DNA of 64,000 nt, from NCBI GenBank assembly GCA_900540985.1, contig UQIC01000009.1, forward strand, positions 1 through 64,000, written 5' to 3'. Origin of the DNA: an uncultured Collinsella sp. Its GTDB lineage: Bacteria > Actinomycetota > Coriobacteriia > Coriobacteriales > Coriobacteriaceae. Numbering within the stretch: position 1 is the first letter of the stretch; every line of letters begins with the position of its first letter. This document shows positions 48,131-56,246 of the stretch, one piece after another. A program made the translations under genes and the position numbers. The notes beneath the pieces are model-generated. The model did no database searches and had not been told where the DNA came from. It saw nothing but the letters and a program-made list of their open reading frames with translations.

Positions 48131-48155
48131 GAAACGCTGCGGAAACATTGGAAAC
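48131..48155. promoter_or_regulatory. GlnR-like boxes upstream of the first binding-protein gene
   Basis: GAAAC-N6-GAAAC at 48131-48146 and a further GAAAC at 48151 resemble the actinobacterial GlnR consensus GTnAC-N6-GAAAC. A GTAAC-N6-TCAAC follows at 48179. They sit in the 250-base gap between hom and the transporter. Only moderate match, but a better copy precedes the second binding-protein gene. Confidence 0.35.
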
Positions 48156-48262
48156 ATGCTCGCTACAAACGGAACTCCGTAACAAACTGTCAACGTTTGC
48201 ACCATAAGGTTTGCCCTGTACCGCAAGACGGCCGCACCGCGGCCAGCGAAAAGGGGGACACC

Positions 48263-49429
48263 ATGTTTAGCATCAACAACGTACTTAACCGCAGGAGTTT
48301 CTTGGCTGGCGCCGCGGCGCTCGGTGGCACCGCGGCGCTCGCTGGTTGCTCGTCGGGTGGCTCGGACGGCGGCTCCGCCGATGACGGCAAGACCTTCAAG
48401 ATCGGCGTCATCGGCCCTCTGACCGGCGCCGCGGCAACCTATGGCGTTTCGGCCGAGAAGGGTGCCAAGCTCGCCGCCAAGGATTTCTCGACCAAGGACC
48501 TCAAACTCTCGCTTAAGTCCGAGGATGACGTCGCTGACGGCGAGAAGGCTATCAACGCCTTCAATACCCTGTGTGACTGGGGCATGCAGGCGCTCGTCGG
48601 TCCGGTCACCACCGGTGCTGCCGTCGCCGTCTCGGGCGAGATCGCCGACGACATGCTCATGGTCACGCCCTCGGCCTCGTCTCTCGACGTCACCAAGGAT
48701 AAGACCACGGTCTTTCAGGTTTGCTTCACCGATCCCACCATGGGCGCCAGCGCCGCGAAGTTCTTGGCCGAGAAGTACGCGGACGCCAAGATCGCCCTGT
48801 TCTACAACTCCGGCGATACGTACAGCTCGGGTGTTGCCGATGCCTTTGCCGAGCAGGCCAAGGAGTCCAAACTTGATATCGTCGATACCGAGACCTTTAA
48901 GGACGATTCCTCCACGAGCTTTACCAACCAGCTCACCAAGGCCAAGGAGGCCGGCGCCACGCTCATCTTTGCGCCGATCTACTACACGCCGGCGTCCGTT
49001 TTGCTCAAGAACGCCAAGGACATGGGCTACGACATGACCCTCATGGGTACCGACGGCATGGACGGCCTGCTCTCTGTGGAAGGCTTCGATACCTCTCTTG
49101 CCGAGGGCGTGCTGCTTATGACCCCGTTCTCTGCCGACGACGAGAAGAATGCCGACTTCGTCAAGGCATATAAGGACGTCTACGACGAGACGCCTAACCA
49201 GTTTGCCGCCGACGCCTACGATTGCGTCCACGCCATCGCCGAGGCCATCGACAAGGCAGACATCGACATTACGGCCGACGGCGCCGACATTGCCGGCGAC
49301 CTTGCCAAGGCCATGCGCAAGATCAAGATCGACGGCCTGACCGGCGAGCTAACGTGGAATGACGAAGGTCAGGTCGAAAAGCCTGCTACGGCCTATGTGA
49401 TTCAGGACGGTAAGTACATCGCCGCCTAA
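48263..49429 (+). CDS. Branched-chain amino acid-type ABC transporter substrate-binding lipoprotein, first copy
   Basis: The 388-residue lipoprotein has a twin-arginine-like signal (NRRSFLAGAAALGGTAALAGC) with the lipobox LAGC and a Ser/Gly/Asp-rich linker. The mature part starts FKIGVIGPLTGAAATYGVSA, as in LivJ/Leu-Ile-Val-binding proteins, and contains the periplasmic-binding-fold segments LVGPVTTGAAVAVSGE and LIFAPIYYTPASVLLKNAK. It captures substrate outside the membrane for LivHMGF. AAGGGGG precedes the ATG at 48263. A second paralogue follows 270 bases later, with its own promoter. Substrate (leucine, isoleucine, valine or similar, or urea) is not certain. Confidence 0.93.
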   Translation: MFSINNVLNRRSFLAGAAALGGTAALAGCSSGGSDGGSADDGKTFKIGVIGPLTGAAATYGVSAEKGAKLAAKDFSTKDLKLSLKSEDDVADGEKAINAFNTLCDWGMQALVGPVTTGAAVAVSGEIADDMLMVTPSASSLDVTKDKTTVFQVCFTDPTMGASAAKFLAEKYADAKIALFYNSGDTYSSGVADAFAEQAKESKLDIVDTETFKDDSSTSFTNQLTKAKEAGATLIFAPIYYTPASVLLKNAKDMGYDMTLMGTDGMDGLLSVEGFDTSLAEGVLLMTPFSADDEKNADFVKAYKDVYDETPNQFAADAYDCVHAIAEAIDKADIDITADGADIAGDLAKAMRKIKIDGLTGELTWNDEGQVEKPATAYVIQDGKYIAA

Positions 49430-49480
49430 GTGCATATACATCGAGACCGGCGGGCCGTTTTATTCAGGGCAAGGACGCCT

Positions 49481-49496
49481 GTAACAGAACGGAAAC
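49481..49496 (+). promoter_or_regulatory. GlnR-type box (GTAAC-N6-GAAAC) upstream of the second binding-protein gene
   Basis: GTAAC AGAACG GAAAC matches the GlnR consensus exactly. It ends 1 base before the -35 of the candidate promoter at 49498-49526, centred near -44 from the expected start, a typical activator position. Confidence 0.5.
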
Positions 49497-49497
49497 A

Positions 49498-49526
49498 TTA
49501 CTTTCACACAATAAAGTGGCTAAACT
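49498..49526 (+). promoter_or_regulatory. Candidate sigma70 promoter for the second binding-protein gene
   Basis: TTACTT and TAAACT are separated by 17 bases. A second candidate (TTGAAA at 49584, TAACTA at 49606, 16-base spacer) is nearer the gene. The 270-base leader is unusually A/T-rich for this region and ends with a small GTCGGG/CCCGAC hairpin near 49660. Confidence 0.4.
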
Positions 49527-49699
49527 GCATAAACCGACAGGAATACGCAGAATTATGGATAAATGAACAAATCCAAAGAAAAGTTGAAATAATCGCCACT
49601 TTCCTTAACTAAAGCGTCTAGTATTTTGCGAACGCCGAGCACGGCGAAGGATGGCCTGTCGGGTAACCGAAACCCGACGAGATTTGAGAGGAGAGCCGC

Positions 49700-50887
49700 A
49701 TGTCGAGCCTCACCGGTAAGTCATTGAACCCTGTTATGAATCGCAGGAGCGTTATCGCGAGCGCAGCAGGTCTGGGGGCGATGTCCATTCTAGCTGGTTG
49801 CTCCTCCAACGGCGGCGACAGCGGTTCCGCTTCGGGCGACGCTTCGTTTAAGATCGGCACCATCGGCCCGCTGACCGGCGCCAACGCGTCCTACGGCAAG
49901 TCCGTTACCCAGGGTGTCGAGCTTGGCTGCAAGGATTTCTCGACCAAGGAGCTGCCGCTTGCCAGCAAGGCCGAGGATGACCAGGCCGACGGCGAGAAGG
50001 CCGTCAACGCCTTCAACACCCTGCTCGACTGGGGCATGCAGGCCCTCGTCGGCCCGACCACCACGGGTGCGTCGGTTGCCGTTGCCGCCGAGTGCGGTAA
50101 CGACCCCAAGACGTTCATGATCACCCCGTCCGCGTCCTCCGAGGACGTCACCGACGGCAAGGATTGCGTCTTCCAGGTTTGCTTCACCGACCCCAACCAG
50201 GGTGTCAACGCTGCCAAGTTCCTGGCGCAGAAGTATGCGGACGAGAAGTTCGTGCTGTTCTATAACTCCGGCGACGCCTATTCTTCGGGCATCGCAGATT
50301 CCTTTAAGGCCCAGGCCGCTGAGTCCAAGCTCGAGATTGTTGACGAGGAGACCTTTAAGGACGACTCCGCCACGAGCTTTACCAACCAGCTGACCAAGGC
50401 CAAGCAGGCCGGCGCCACCATGATCTTTGCGCCGATCTACTACACGCCAGCGTCCGTCCTGCTCAAGAACGCCAAGGACATGGGCTACGACGTCAAGATG
50501 ATGGGCTGCGACGGCATGGACGGCATCCTGGGCGTTGAGGGTTTCGATACCTCTCTTGCCGAGGGTCTGCTGCTCATGACCCCGTTCTCCGCCGACGACG
50601 AGAAGAACGCCGACTTCGTCAACGCTTACAAGGATAAGTACGGCGATACCCCCGACCAGTTTGCCGCCGACGCCTACGACGGCGTGCACGCGGTGGCCGA
50701 GGCCGTCAAGGAGGCCGGCTTGGGTGTCGACTCCGATCCGACCGAGGCCGCCGAGAAGCTGTCCAAGGCTATGCTCAAGATTACCGTTGACGGTCTGACC
50801 GGCAAGCTCACCTGGAACGATAAGGGCCAGGTCCAGAAGGAGCCCACGGCGTACGTCATCACCGACGGCAAGTACGTACAGGCCTAA
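49700..50887 (+). CDS. Branched-chain amino acid-type ABC transporter substrate-binding lipoprotein, second copy
   Basis: The 395-residue lipoprotein is a close paralogue of the preceding gene; long blocks such as LLKNAKDMGYD and LLMTPFSADDEKNADFV are identical. The signal has MNRRSVIASAAGLGAMSILAGC with lipobox LAGC. Mature start FKIGTIGPLTGANASYGKSV. GAGAGGAGAG precedes the ATG at 49700; an internal ATG at residue 13 is possible. Divergence is greatest in the signal, linker and near the C-terminus (KEAGLGVDSDPTEAAEKLSK). The two proteins probably feed the same LivHMGF machine with overlapping or different substrates. Confidence 0.93.
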   Translation: MSSLTGKSLNPVMNRRSVIASAAGLGAMSILAGCSSNGGDSGSASGDASFKIGTIGPLTGANASYGKSVTQGVELGCKDFSTKELPLASKAEDDQADGEKAVNAFNTLLDWGMQALVGPTTTGASVAVAAECGNDPKTFMITPSASSEDVTDGKDCVFQVCFTDPNQGVNAAKFLAQKYADEKFVLFYNSGDAYSSGIADSFKAQAAESKLEIVDEETFKDDSATSFTNQLTKAKQAGATMIFAPIYYTPASVLLKNAKDMGYDVKMMGCDGMDGILGVEGFDTSLAEGLLLMTPFSADDEKNADFVNAYKDKYGDTPDQFAADAYDGVHAVAEAVKEAGLGVDSDPTEAAEKLSKAMLKITVDGLTGKLTWNDKGQVQKEPTAYVITDGKYVQA

Positions 50888-50918
50888 TTGGCCGCCTTAC
50901 ATAGAGCGGTTTTGATCC

Positions 50919-50950
50919 CAAGCAGGGGAGGTCTTGGCCTTCCCTGCTTG
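50919..50950 (+). terminator. Hairpin between the second binding protein and livH; partial terminator or mRNA-stability element
   Basis: CAAGCAGGGGAGG pairs with CCTTCCCTGCTTG (one G-T pair) around a 6-base loop. No strong T-tract follows. Such hairpins raise the level of binding-protein mRNA relative to the membrane components. Confidence 0.5.
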
Positions 50951-51026
50951 CTTGGTATCTAGGGACAGTGTAACGTCCCTGTTTCATACATTAACTGGAA
51001 ACCTATTCGAAAGGGGGATGTGGAAC

Positions 51027-51908
51027 ATGACGGTCTTTATCCAATACCTGGTCAACGGCCTGTCCATGGGCAGCGTCTACGCCATCATCGCGTTGGGCTA
51101 CACCATGGTCTACGGTATCGCCAAGATGCTCAACTTCGCTCACGGCGACGTCATCATGGTCGGTGCCTATGTCTCGTTCTGCGCCACGTCGTATCTCGGC
51201 CTCCCGGGCTGGGTATCTGTAATTCTTTCTTGTGTGGTCTGCACGGTTCTCGGCGTTCTCATCGAGGGTCTGGCCTATAAGCCGCTGCGCCAAGCAGGCC
51301 CGCTGGCCGTTCTGATCACGGCTATCGGCGTGTCTTACTTCCTGCAGAACGCCGCGCAGCTTCTGTGGGGCGCCACGCCCAAGAACTTCACTTCGCTCGT
51401 CACCTTCCAGGTGCCGGAGTTCTTGGCCAAGTTCAACGTAAGCGCCGTCTCGCTCGTCACCATCGTCGCCTGCCTGGTTATCATGGCCGGCCTGATGTTC
51501 TTTACAGGTAAGACCAAGATGGGCAAGGCCATGCGCGCCGTGTCCGAGGACAAGGCCGCCGCTCAGCTCATGGGCATCAACGTCAACCGCACCATCTCGA
51601 TGACGTTTGCCATCGGCTCGGCGCTTGCCGCCATCGCCGGCGTGCTCCTGTGCTCCTACTCGCCGGTGCTGCAGCCCACGACGGGTGCCATGCCTGGCAT
51701 CAAGGCCTTCGACGCCGCCGTCTTCGGCGGCATCGGCTCCATCCCCGGTGCCTTTGTCGGTGGCATTCTCATCGGCATCATCGAGGCGATGGCGCAGGCT
51801 TACATTTCCACGAGCCTTGCCAACTCCATCGTCTTTGGTGTTTTGATCATCGTCCTGCTCGTCAAGCCTGCCGGCCTCTTGGGCAAGTACGTCCCCGAGA
51901 AGGTGTAG
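51027..51908 (+). CDS. livH: LivH, branched-chain amino acid ABC transporter permease
   Basis: The 293-residue permease has about eight predicted helices and the LivH landmarks FIQYLVNGLSMGSVYAIIAL, GYTMVYGIAKMLNFAHGDV (with NFAHGD) and the cytoplasmic loop AMRAVSEDKAAAQLMGINV. The start ATG at 51027 follows AAAGGGGG at 10 bases; an ATG at 51018 and longer frames fit less well. It pairs with LivM to form the membrane channel. livM starts 9 bases after its stop. Confidence 0.94.
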   Translation: MTVFIQYLVNGLSMGSVYAIIALGYTMVYGIAKMLNFAHGDVIMVGAYVSFCATSYLGLPGWVSVILSCVVCTVLGVLIEGLAYKPLRQAGPLAVLITAIGVSYFLQNAAQLLWGATPKNFTSLVTFQVPEFLAKFNVSAVSLVTIVACLVIMAGLMFFTGKTKMGKAMRAVSEDKAAAQLMGINVNRTISMTFAIGSALAAIAGVLLCSYSPVLQPTTGAMPGIKAFDAAVFGGIGSIPGAFVGGILIGIIEAMAQAYISTSLANSIVFGVLIIVLLVKPAGLLGKYVPEKV

Positions 51909-51917
51909 GTGAGCGTT

Positions 51918-52997
51918 ATGAAGTTTCTTAAAGACAAGCAGACGCGTCACGACTTTGTCACGTACGCCATGTGCCTTGTGGCGTTCGCCATCGTGTTCTT
52001 TATGCAGTCTAACCACATGATTCCGCGCATGATCGCCGGTCAGCTGGTTCCCATCACGGCCTATATCGTCATGGCCATCTCCCTTAACCTCGTCGTCGGC
52101 ATCGCGGGCGACTTGTCGCTGGGCCACGCGGGCTTTATGAGCGTCGGTGCCTATACGGGCATCGTTACCGCTGTCGCGCTGGAGAGCGCCGTTCCGTCCG
52201 ACCCGATGCGTCTGATCATCAGCATTGTGGTCGGCGCAATCGCCGCTGCCATCTTGGGCTTCTTGATTGGTATCCCGGTCCTGCGCCTGAGCGGCGACTA
52301 TCTGGCTATCGTGACCCTGGCTTTTGGCGAGATCATCAAAGAGATCGTCACCTGCCTCATTGTGGGCGTCGACTCCCGCGGCCTGCACGTGATCTTTAAC
52401 ATCACGGGCAACTCTACGATCGACGACTTGCACCTGCTCGAGGACGGCACCGCCATCATCAAGGGAGCCCAGGGCGCCTCGGGCGTGTCGACGTACTCGA
52501 CCTTCCTCGCCGGTGCCATCCTGGTCATGGTCGCACTCGTGATCGTGCTCAACCTGGTTCGCAGCCGTACCGGCCGTGCCATTATGGCCGTGCGCGATAA
52601 CAAGATTGCAGCCGAGTCCGTAGGCATCTCCGTCACCGAGTACCGCATGATCGCCTTCGTGGTTTCCGCTGCCCTCGCCGGTGCTGCCGGAGCCCTCTTC
52701 GGCGGTAACTTCTCGCAGCTCTCCGCCACCAAGTTCGACTTCAACACGTCCATCCTCATCCTGGTGTTCGTGGTCCTGGGCGGTCTGGGCAATATGCGCG
52801 GCTCCGTCATCGCGGCGGCCTTGCTCACGGTGCTTCCCGAGCTGCTCCGTCAGTTCTCGGACTACCGCATGCTCATCTACGCCATCGTGCTGATCCTGGT
52901 CATGATTTTTACCAACAACCCGCAGCTCAAGGCGTTCTTCGGTCGCGTCAAGGACCGCTTTGCTTCCAAGAAGGAGGTGGCAGCCGATGTCCAGTAA
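51918..52997 (+). CDS. livM: LivM, branched-chain amino acid ABC transporter permease
   Basis: The 359-residue permease shows the LivM features LNLVVGIAGDLSLGHAGFM (with SLGHAGF), VLRLSGDYLAIVTLAFGEI, the EAA-like loop AIMAVRDNKIAAESVGI and LGGLGNMRGSV. About nine to ten helices are predicted. The ATG at 51918 follows AGGTGAG; an in-frame GTG at 51909 lies directly after the livH stop and is a second option. The livG start overlaps its end by 8 bases. Confidence 0.94.
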   Translation: MKFLKDKQTRHDFVTYAMCLVAFAIVFFMQSNHMIPRMIAGQLVPITAYIVMAISLNLVVGIAGDLSLGHAGFMSVGAYTGIVTAVALESAVPSDPMRLIISIVVGAIAAAILGFLIGIPVLRLSGDYLAIVTLAFGEIIKEIVTCLIVGVDSRGLHVIFNITGNSTIDDLHLLEDGTAIIKGAQGASGVSTYSTFLAGAILVMVALVIVLNLVRSRTGRAIMAVRDNKIAAESVGISVTEYRMIAFVVSAALAGAAGALFGGNFSQLSATKFDFNTSILILVFVVLGGLGNMRGSVIAAALLTVLPELLRQFSDYRMLIYAIVLILVMIFTNNPQLKAFFGRVKDRFASKKEVAADVQ

Positions 52998-53847
52998 ATT
53001 TGAGTTCAAGAAGGGCAAGATGGTCCCGTATCCTTCTGGCGCCATCGTTCCCGATCGTGACCTGGGCGAGCGCCCTGCACTCGAGTGCATCCACCTGGGC
53101 ATTGAGTTCGGTGGCCTTAAGGCAGTCGACGACTTTAGCCTGACTATCGGCAAGACCGAGATCGCCGGTCTGATCGGTCCCAACGGCGCCGGCAAGACCA
53201 CGGTCTTCAACCTGCTCACCAAGGTGTACCAGCCCACGCATGGCACCATCCTGCTCGATGGCGAGGACACCTCGGGCAAGTCGGTCTACCAGGTCAACCG
53301 CATGGGTATTGCCCGTACCTTCCAGAACATTCGCCTATTCAACACCATGACGGTGGAGGATAACGTCAAGGTCGGCCTGCATAACCAGGAGCGTTACTCC
53401 GGCTTTGAGGGCGTGCTGCGCCTGCCGACGTATTGGAAGCACGAGAAGGCTGCTCACGAGCGCGCCATGGAGCTGCTGTCCATCTTTGATATGGAGCATC
53501 TGGCAAACGAGCAGGCCGGATCGCTGCCTTACGGCGCTCAGCGTCGTCTGGAGATCGTCCGCGCGCTTGCCACCAACCCCAAGCTACTGCTGCTCGACGA
53601 GCCTGCCGCCGGCATGAACCCGTCCGAGACCGCGGAGCTCATGGAGAACATCGTCAAGATTCGCGACACCTTTGGCATTGCCATCATGCTTATCGAGCAT
53701 GATATGTCGCTCGTTATGAACATCTGCGAGGGCATCTGCGTGCTCAACTTTGGTAAGGTCATCGCCAAGGGCACGGCAGAGGAAATCCAGAACAACGACG
53801 CTGTTATTGAGGCATATCTGGGCAAGCAGGATAAGGGGGAGAACTAA
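52990..53847 (+). CDS. livG: LivG, branched-chain amino acid ABC transporter ATP-binding protein
   Basis: The 285-residue ATPase has Walker A GPNGAGKTT, the signature-like LPYGAQRRLEIVRAL (LPYGxQRR is typical of LivG), Walker B LLLLDEPAAGMNP and a switch His in LIEHDM. It has about 35 extra N-terminal residues (FEFKKGKMVPYPSGAIVPD) before the ATPase fold. GGAGGT precedes the ATG. livF starts directly after its stop codon. Confidence 0.95.
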   Translation, partial: SSKFEFKKGKMVPYPSGAIVPDRDLGERPALECIHLGIEFGGLKAVDDFSLTIGKTEIAGLIGPNGAGKTTVFNLLTKVYQPTHGTILLDGEDTSGKSVYQVNRMGIARTFQNIRLFNTMTVEDNVKVGLHNQERYSGFEGVLRLPTYWKHEKAAHERAMELLSIFDMEHLANEQAGSLPYGAQRRLEIVRALATNPKLLLLDEPAAGMNPSETAELMENIVKIRDTFGIAIMLIEHDMSLVMNICEGICVLNFGKVIAKGTAEEIQNNDAVIEAYLGKQDKGEN

Positions 53848-54561
53848 ATGGCAGAGCCGATGCTTTCCGTCTACAACATCAACGTCTGGTACGGCGCCAT
53901 CCACGCCATTAAGGACATCTCCTTTAACGTTAACGAGGGCGAGATCGTGGCCTTGATCGGTGCCAACGGCGCCGGTAAGTCCACGACGCTTAAAACCGTT
54001 TCGGGCCTGCTGCGTTCCAAGACCGGTTCCATCAAGTTTATGGGCGAGGACATTACTCATACGCCCGCTGATAAGCTGGTTGGTAAGGGCCTGGCTCAGG
54101 TTCCCGAGGGTCGTCGCGCCTTTTTGCAGATGACGGTCGAGGAGAACCTGGAGATGGGTGCCTATACGCAGCCCAAGTCCACGGTGGCTCCGGGCCTGGA
54201 GCGCGTCTACGAGCAGTTCCCGCGCCTGAAGGAACGTCGTCGCCAGGTCGCCGGCACCCTTTCGGGCGGCGAGCAGCAGATGCTCGTTATGGGGCGCGCC
54301 CTTATGAGTAACCCCAAACTGCTTATGCTCGACGAACCTTCCATGGGTCTGGCACCGATTCTGATCGAACAGATCTTCCAGATTGTCGAGGACCTGCACA
54401 AGGCCGGTACCACGGTACTTCTGGTCGAGCAAAACGCGCAGATGGCGCTTTCGATTGCTACGCGCGGTTACGTGCTCGAGACCGGCAAGATCACCATGAC
54501 CGGCACCGGCCAAGAGCTACTGCACGACGATAACGTGCGTAAAGCCTACCTGGGTGGTTAA
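53848..54561 (+). CDS. livF: LivF, branched-chain amino acid ABC transporter ATP-binding protein
   Basis: The 237-residue ATPase has Walker A GANGAGKSTT, Q-loop region LAQVPEGRRAF, signature LSGGEQQMLVMGRAL, Walker B LLMLDEPSMGLAP and the switch His replaced by Gln in LVEQNAQ, as usual for LivF. It forms the heterodimer with LivG that powers uptake. It abuts livG with no gap and is the last gene of the operon; a strong terminator follows. Confidence 0.95.
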   Translation: MAEPMLSVYNINVWYGAIHAIKDISFNVNEGEIVALIGANGAGKSTTLKTVSGLLRSKTGSIKFMGEDITHTPADKLVGKGLAQVPEGRRAFLQMTVEENLEMGAYTQPKSTVAPGLERVYEQFPRLKERRRQVAGTLSGGEQQMLVMGRALMSNPKLLMLDEPSMGLAPILIEQIFQIVEDLHKAGTTVLLVEQNAQMALSIATRGYVLETGKITMTGTGQELLHDDNVRKAYLGG

Positions 54562-54572
54562 TCCATTCAACA

Positions 54573-54610
54573 AAGGGGGCGCTGACCAACCCGGTCAGCG
54601 CCCCCTTTTT
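54573..54610 (+). terminator. Rho-independent terminator of the liv operon
   Basis: A 15-bp perfect stem (AAGGGGGCGCTGACC and its complement) with a short loop is followed by TTTTT. Confidence 0.9.
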
Positions 54611-54679
54611 AAGTTGCGGTGGAATAGGGACTAAATGGGAGTCTCAGAGGCCAAAACAGTCCCTATTCCACCGCAACTT
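54611..54679. repeat. Perfect 22-bp inverted repeat with TAGGGAC core
   Basis: The arms at 54611-54632 and 54658-54679 are perfectly complementary with a 25-base spacer. It follows directly on the terminator of the liv operon and lies 59 bases before cutC. It shares the GGGAC/GTCCC string with the dyads at 116, 10001 and 24123. Confidence 0.85.
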
Positions 54680-54737
54680 CATGGGGATGTGTGACAATGC
54701 CCGTCGGAAAACATCTGCTGTCTTTGGGGGTCTATCT

Positions 54738-55415
54738 ATGCTGTACGAGTTTTGTGCCGAGAACTTTGAGCGGGTGCCGGCGGCTATCGATGCCGGTGCA
54801 AGGCGTATCGAGCTGTGCGACAACCTTGCCGTTGGTGGTACCACGCCTTCGGCCGGCGTTATCAGCGCTACGACCAACTATGCCCACGAGCACGATGCAC
54901 GGGTGATGTGCATGATTCGCCCGCGTGGCGGCGACTTTCACTACAACCAGGACGAGCTGCGTATGATGGAGATGGACCTGGGCCTTGCCGTAAGCGCCGG
55001 CGTTGACGGCTTGGTCTTTGGCTGCTGCAAGCCCTGCGCTGGCGGATGGGCGCTCGACGAGCTTACGTTGGGCGCCCTCGTGATGGCCGCGGGCTGCGCG
55101 ACCGAGGAATGCAAGCGTGAGCCCATCGACATCACCTTCCACATGGCGTTTGACCAGCTCTCGCCCGAGGCTCAGCTCGATGCGATTGATACACTTGCCG
55201 ACTGCGGCGTTACGCGCATCCTCACGCATGGCGGCGCTGCCGGTACGTCGATCGAGGATAATTTCGATTACCTGGCTCGTTTAATCGAGTATGCGGGTGA
55301 TCGTTTGACCATCCTTCCCGGCGGCGGCATCACTACGGCAAATCGCGACGCGGTCGCGGCGGCGCTAGGCGTCTCCGAGCTCCATGGCACCAAGATCGTG
55401 CCGCTGGAGGTATAA
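54738..55415 (+). CDS. cutC: CutC family protein
   Basis: The 225-residue TIM-barrel protein starts LYEFCAENFERVPAAIDAGA and carries the CutC blocks RIELCDNLAVGGTTPS, VMCMIRPRGGDF, DGLVFGCC, ITFHMAFDQ, RILTHGGAAGT and ILPGGGITTAN. CutC was linked to copper tolerance, but its biochemical role is unsettled. The ATG at 54738 follows TTGGGGG; the longer frame from 54681 starts inside the inverted repeat. The DUF4931 gene begins 3 bases after the stop, so the two form a small operon. Confidence 0.92.
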   Translation: MLYEFCAENFERVPAAIDAGARRIELCDNLAVGGTTPSAGVISATTNYAHEHDARVMCMIRPRGGDFHYNQDELRMMEMDLGLAVSAGVDGLVFGCCKPCAGGWALDELTLGALVMAAGCATEECKREPIDITFHMAFDQLSPEAQLDAIDTLADCGVTRILTHGGAAGTSIEDNFDYLARLIEYAGDRLTILPGGGITTANRDAVAAALGVSELHGTKIVPLEV

Positions 55416-55418
55416 CCC

Positions 55419-56219
55419 GTGGCGCTGGTATTTGACGTTCAGCAGGCGAGCGGTAAGCCCGACGATAATCGTCGCCCTGGCACCGCGTGCCCCTTTTGCG
55501 ACACGGAGGGACTTGCCAATATCATCCAGCGCGATGGTGACTGTATCTGGCTCGAGAATAAGTTCAAGACCTTGCGGGCCACACGTCAGACCGTATTGAT
55601 CGAGTCTGCCAATCACGACGCCGACCTGGTGACCTATGAACCGGATGAGCTGCATCATGTGATGCGGTTTGCCCTGGGCTGTTGGCAGCAGATGATCGAT
55701 TCCCAACAGTACCGCAGTGTGCTCATGTACAAGAACAAAGGCTCACTTTCGGGCGGTAGCCTCGTCCATCCGCACATGCAGATTGTGGGTTTGGAGCAGG
55801 AAGACGGCTATGCTTCGCTGACTTCTGCCAATTTCGAAGGCATCAATGTCTGGCGACAGGGGAGAATCGCGGTCAACATCTCAACCGAACCGATCATGGG
55901 GTTCTTTGAGATTAACGTTTCGGCCCCGCAGGGAATCGCCGCCAGCGATGACACGAGAGACCAAGCCGAGGCGGATCTCTTCGCCGACGCAATCCAGGTA
56001 GCTCTGCGCTATATCTTGCACGAGCACCATGGCGGTCGTGCAGAGTCGTACAACCTGTTCTTCTATCACATGAGCGGCCGGACCATTGCCAAGGCGCTTC
56101 CACGTTGGGTGGTTTCACCCTACTTTGTCGGGTATCGGCTGGCTCAGGTCAATGCTGAGACCACGCTCGATGTCGATGCGGAGCGACTCCGCGCACATCT
56201 GGAGGCGCTCACATCGTAA
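55419..56219 (+). CDS. DUF4931/galactose-1-phosphate uridylyltransferase-like protein
   Basis: The 266-residue protein has a HIT-superfamily plan: an N-terminal zinc-binding CPFCD, LYKNKGSLSGGSLVHPHMQI-like segments in which HPHMQ is the catalytic HxHxQ motif of GalT-like transferases, and a C-terminal region with FFYHMSG. It probably transfers or hydrolyses a nucleoside phosphate; it is shorter than GalT (about 350). It starts at GTG 55419 after GGAGGT and is coupled to cutC. A small hairpin (56204-56229) includes its stop codon. Confidence 0.75.
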   Translation: MALVFDVQQASGKPDDNRRPGTACPFCDTEGLANIIQRDGDCIWLENKFKTLRATRQTVLIESANHDADLVTYEPDELHHVMRFALGCWQQMIDSQQYRSVLMYKNKGSLSGGSLVHPHMQIVGLEQEDGYASLTSANFEGINVWRQGRIAVNISTEPIMGFFEINVSAPQGIAASDDTRDQAEADLFADAIQVALRYILHEHHGGRAESYNLFFYHMSGRTIAKALPRWVVSPYFVGYRLAQVNAETTLDVDAERLRAHLEALTS

Positions 56220-56229
56220 AGTGAGCGCC
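56204..56229. terminator. Hairpin at the end of the DUF4931 gene
   Basis: GGCGCTCAC and GTGAGCGCC are perfect 9-bp arms; the stop codon lies in the loop. The gene converging from the right ends 18 bases further on. No T-tract, so termination is uncertain. Confidence 0.45.
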
Positions 56230-56246
56230 CGCACACTGCGGAAGGT

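Noticed and set aside
50961..50980. A short dyad AGGGAC/GTCCCT before livH as another GGGAC element
   Set aside because: Arms are only 6 bp, and overlap a region already explained by the hairpin and livH leader; too weak to call.
51003..53279. A 758-codon minus-strand frame across livH, livM and livG
   Set aside because: It spans three real genes with clear motifs; the translation is Asp/Gly/His/Arg-rich, typical of an antisense shadow.
54681..54737. A longer start for CutC at 54681
   Set aside because: It would begin just after the inverted-repeat arm, adding 19 residues not found at the start of CutC proteins; the ATG at 54738 has a better upstream signal.
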